From Streptomyces roseirectus (GTDB taxonomy: Bacteria > Actinomycetota > Actinomycetes > Streptomycetales > Streptomycetaceae), in NCBI RefSeq assembly GCF_014489635.1, contig NZ_CP060828.1:7506001-7570000 (forward strand): DNA of 64,000 nucleotides, in the 5' to 3' direction. A program made the translations under genes and the position numbers. The notes beneath the pieces are model-generated. The model did not search any database. It was not told where the DNA came from and was given only the letters and a program-made list of their open reading frames with translations. This document shows positions 61,986 through 64,000 of the stretch, in pieces (the stretch's first letter is position 1; every line of letters starts with the position of its first letter).

Positions 61986-63329
61986 ATGCAGCCCAACACC
62001 CTCCTCGACGCGATCCTCGACGAAGCCGGCATCTCCCACGCGGGCCTGGCCGCCCACGTCAACGAGGTGGGCCGCAGACGCGGGCTCACCCTGCGCTACG
62101 AACACACCGCGGTGGCCCGCTGGCTGAAGGGCCAGCGCCCCAGGGGCCAGGTCCCGGACCTGATCTGCGAGGTGCTGGCCGCCCGCCTGCACCGCCAAGT
62201 CACCCTGGACGACATCGGGTTGGGCGTCCCCGGCGGCGACCCCGGCGCCCCGCACTCCGGCACGCTCACCAACTTCGTGGAGCGCGCGACCGCGCTGTGG
62301 CGCTCGGACGAGCAGCAGCGCCCGCACATCCTGGGCGCCCCGGCGGTGACGGGGACGCCCGCGGTGATGCCGGTGTGGGAGTGGGAGAACCCGCCGGAGG
62401 ACGTCGACGTCTCCCGGGGCGGGCGCCACCGGGTGACGCCGCAGGACATCGAGATGCTGCGGGCGGCGCGGGCGCACTACGAGCAGATGTACCGCAAGGC
62501 CGGCGGCGTCGCGACGCGCGCACGGATCGTCGGCTTCCTGAACGCCGAGGCGGCCCCGCTGCTCAGGGGCGGCTACACGGACGAGACGGGCCGTCAACTG
62601 CACCGGGCGACCGGCGGGTTGGTGGCGGTCGCCGGGATCTGCGCGTACGACTCGGACGCGCACGGGCTCGCGCAGCGCTACTTCCACCAGGCGCTGCGCC
62701 TCGCGAAGGCCAGCGGGGACCGGGGACTTGGCGCGTACGTGATCGCGCTGCTCGTCAACCAGGCCCTGTTCATGCGGGAGTTCAGACAGGCGGTGGCGTT
62801 CGCGGAGGCGGCCCTGCGGACGGCCGGCACGGACATCACCCCGGCGCTCTCCTCGGACCTGTACGCGATGCAGGCCAAGGCGTACGCGCACCTCGGCGAC
62901 AGCACGAGCGCGATCTCCCGCATCCGGCGCGCGGAGTCGGCCGCCGAGCGGATCCGGCGCGGCTACGAACCCGACGAGACGGGGTACGTCCAGCCGGGGC
63001 TGGTCAACGTCCAGGTCGCGGAGGCGCTGCTCAGCCTCGGTGACCTCGCGGCCGCCGCCGAGCACGCCGCCGCGGCCGTCGGCACCCCGGCGCACGACCG
63101 GGGCCGGGTGCACCGGCTCGCCATGCTCTCCACGATCGAGCTGCGGCAGGGCAACGCGGACAAAGCTGTCGTCACCGCCGTCGAAATGGCCGAGCAGGCG
63201 CGGGGGATGGAGTCCCAGCGGCTGCGGGACCGGCTGCGCGAGGTCCGTGAGCACCTGGTGCGCAGCGGCGGCGCCGGGACGGCCGAGGCCGCCGAGCTGA
63301 TCGCCGGGGCGCTGCGGGTGCCGCTGTAG
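61986..63329 (+). CDS. HTH and TPR-type transcriptional regulator
   Basis: This 447-residue protein has an N-terminal HTH-like part (NTLLDAILDEAGISHAGLAAHVNEVGRRRGL, then HTAVARWLKGQRPRG), a linker, and a C-terminal TPR-like region (GLAQRYFHQALRLAKASGDRGLGAYVIALLVNQALF). It resembles the NsdA-like Streptomyces regulators that affect development and antibiotic production, but I cannot name it. ATG 61986 follows GGGGGCCCC. A -10-like TACGCT lies about 30 bases upstream. Confidence 0.85.
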   Translation: MQPNTLLDAILDEAGISHAGLAAHVNEVGRRRGLTLRYEHTAVARWLKGQRPRGQVPDLICEVLAARLHRQVTLDDIGLGVPGGDPGAPHSGTLTNFVERATALWRSDEQQRPHILGAPAVTGTPAVMPVWEWENPPEDVDVSRGGRHRVTPQDIEMLRAARAHYEQMYRKAGGVATRARIVGFLNAEAAPLLRGGYTDETGRQLHRATGGLVAVAGICAYDSDAHGLAQRYFHQALRLAKASGDRGLGAYVIALLVNQALFMREFRQAVAFAEAALRTAGTDITPALSSDLYAMQAKAYAHLGDSTSAISRIRRAESAAERIRRGYEPDETGYVQPGLVNVQVAEALLSLGDLAAAAEHAAAAVGTPAHDRGRVHRLAMLSTIELRQGNADKAVVTAVEMAEQARGMESQRLRDRLREVREHLVRSGGAGTAEAAELIAGALRVPL

Positions 63330-63491
63330 ACACATTCACGTCCGGGACGAATGGGACGCGGCGCGCGGGGAAGTCGCACACGGAGAGAACGCCGCGCGCC
63401 CCCTTGGTGCACCCGCTTGTTCCGCTTGCTCTCACCACTGCTCATTCCCTGCTGCGATATTGCCCCTTACCCGACGGAAGGTGGCAGAACC

Positions 63492-64000
63492 GTGCAGTGG
63501 ACGAAAAAAAACGAACAGACCGTGTACGCGAACCGGTGGTTCAGCGTGAACCTCGCGGACGTGGAACTGCCGGACGGACGGCACCTGGACCACTTCCTCA
63601 TCCGGCTGCGCCCGGTCGCGGTCGCGACGGTGGTCAACGAGGCGAACGAGGTGCTGCTGCTGTGGCGGCACCGCTTCATCACGGACAGCTGGGGGTGGGA
63701 ACTCGCGGCGGGCGTCGTGGAGGACGGGGAGGACGTCGCGTACGCGGCGGCGCGGGAACTGGAGGAGGAGACCGGCTGGCGGCCGGGACCCCTGCACCAC
63801 CTGATGACCGTGGAGCCGTCCAACGGACTCACCGACGCCCGCCACCACATCTACTGGTCGGACCAGGGGGAGTACGTCGGACACCCTGTCGACGACTTCG
63901 AGTCGGACCGCCGGGAGTGGGTCCCGCTCAAGCTCGTCCCCGACATGGTCGCCCGGGGTGAGGTCCCGGCCGCCAACATGGCGGCCGCCCTGCTGCTCCT
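63492..64000 (+). CDS. NUDIX hydrolase (partial, runs off the window)
   Basis: At least 169 residues of a NUDIX pyrophosphohydrolase. The NUDIX box GVVEDGEDVAYAAARELEEETGW (G-x5-E-x7-REL-x-EE-T-G-hydrophobic) is complete and the metal ligands are present. The substrate could be a nucleoside diphosphate sugar or ADP-ribose. GTG 63492 follows GGAAGGTGG. Codons 5-7 include a run of eight As (63504-63511), which is odd in this DNA. No stop occurs before base 64000, so the end of the gene is missing. Confidence 0.9.
   Translation, partial: MQWTKKNEQTVYANRWFSVNLADVELPDGRHLDHFLIRLRPVAVATVVNEANEVLLLWRHRFITDSWGWELAAGVVEDGEDVAYAAARELEEETGWRPGPLHHLMTVEPSNGLTDARHHIYWSDQGEYVGHPVDDFESDRREWVPLKLVPDMVARGEVPAANMAAALLL

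Overview
This is a stretch of a Streptomyces chromosome. The DNA is very GC-rich, GTG and TTG starts are common, and TTA codons are almost absent (I saw two). Gene content and order match the S. coelicolor core region carrying the Pup-proteasome, tat, rar conservon, infC and pheST genes. I found no phage, integrase, transposase, CRISPR array, rRNA or tRNA.

Left third (1-15.4 kb): the protein-degradation locus dop (cut by the window edge), pup, an endonuclease VII-type HNH gene, prcB, prcA, a LacI regulator facing an MFS transporter, pafA, two FKBP prolyl isomerases, pafB, pafC, two small uncharacterised genes, tatA, tatC and a Ski2/HelY-like helicase. Pup is attached to targets by PafA and removed by Dop, PrcBA degrades pupylated proteins, and PafBC is a WYL regulator pair tied to DNA-damage control in mycobacteria.

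Middle left (15.4-32.8 kb), mostly minus strand: a four-gene urea amidolyase operon (two UAAP genes, urea carboxylase, allophanate hydrolase), then a full five-gene conservon (rarA-E), a TetR regulator overlapping an RluA-type pseudouridine synthase, a GNAT acetyltransferase, an APC permease and an iron-box-controlled siderophore-interacting protein. The permease promoter carries nearly the same palindrome as the urea operon promoter 9.8 kb away, so the two probably share one regulator. A scrap of an M4 metalloprotease lies between the urea operon and the conservon.

Middle right (32.9-46 kb): a 5'-3' exonuclease, a glycine betaine-type ABC importer whose permease and binding protein are fused, XRE-cupin and LysR regulators, a repeat-rich gap with a broken APH-type phosphotransferase, then a glnA4-type ethanolamine/amine utilisation cluster (amidotransferase, GntR regulator, glutamine-synthetase-like enzyme, aldehyde dehydrogenase, SDR) and a PLP-fold amino-acid aldolase.

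Right third (46.3-64 kb): a very large proline-rich repeat protein with one membrane segment, translationally coupled to a membrane-anchored mycosin-like protease with no type VII secretion core nearby; a serine beta-lactamase-like protein; SseB-like and DUF1844 genes; infC-rpmI-rplT; an rRNA methyltransferase; a PAS histidine kinase with a TTA codon; pheS-pheT, with a palindromic repeat inserted in frame in pheT; a PP2C phosphatase with a TTA codon; a TPR regulator; and the start of a NUDIX hydrolase gene that runs off the window.

Most start sites were chosen by ribosome-binding site, four-base overlap or family length. All protein calls come from reading motifs, without database searches.
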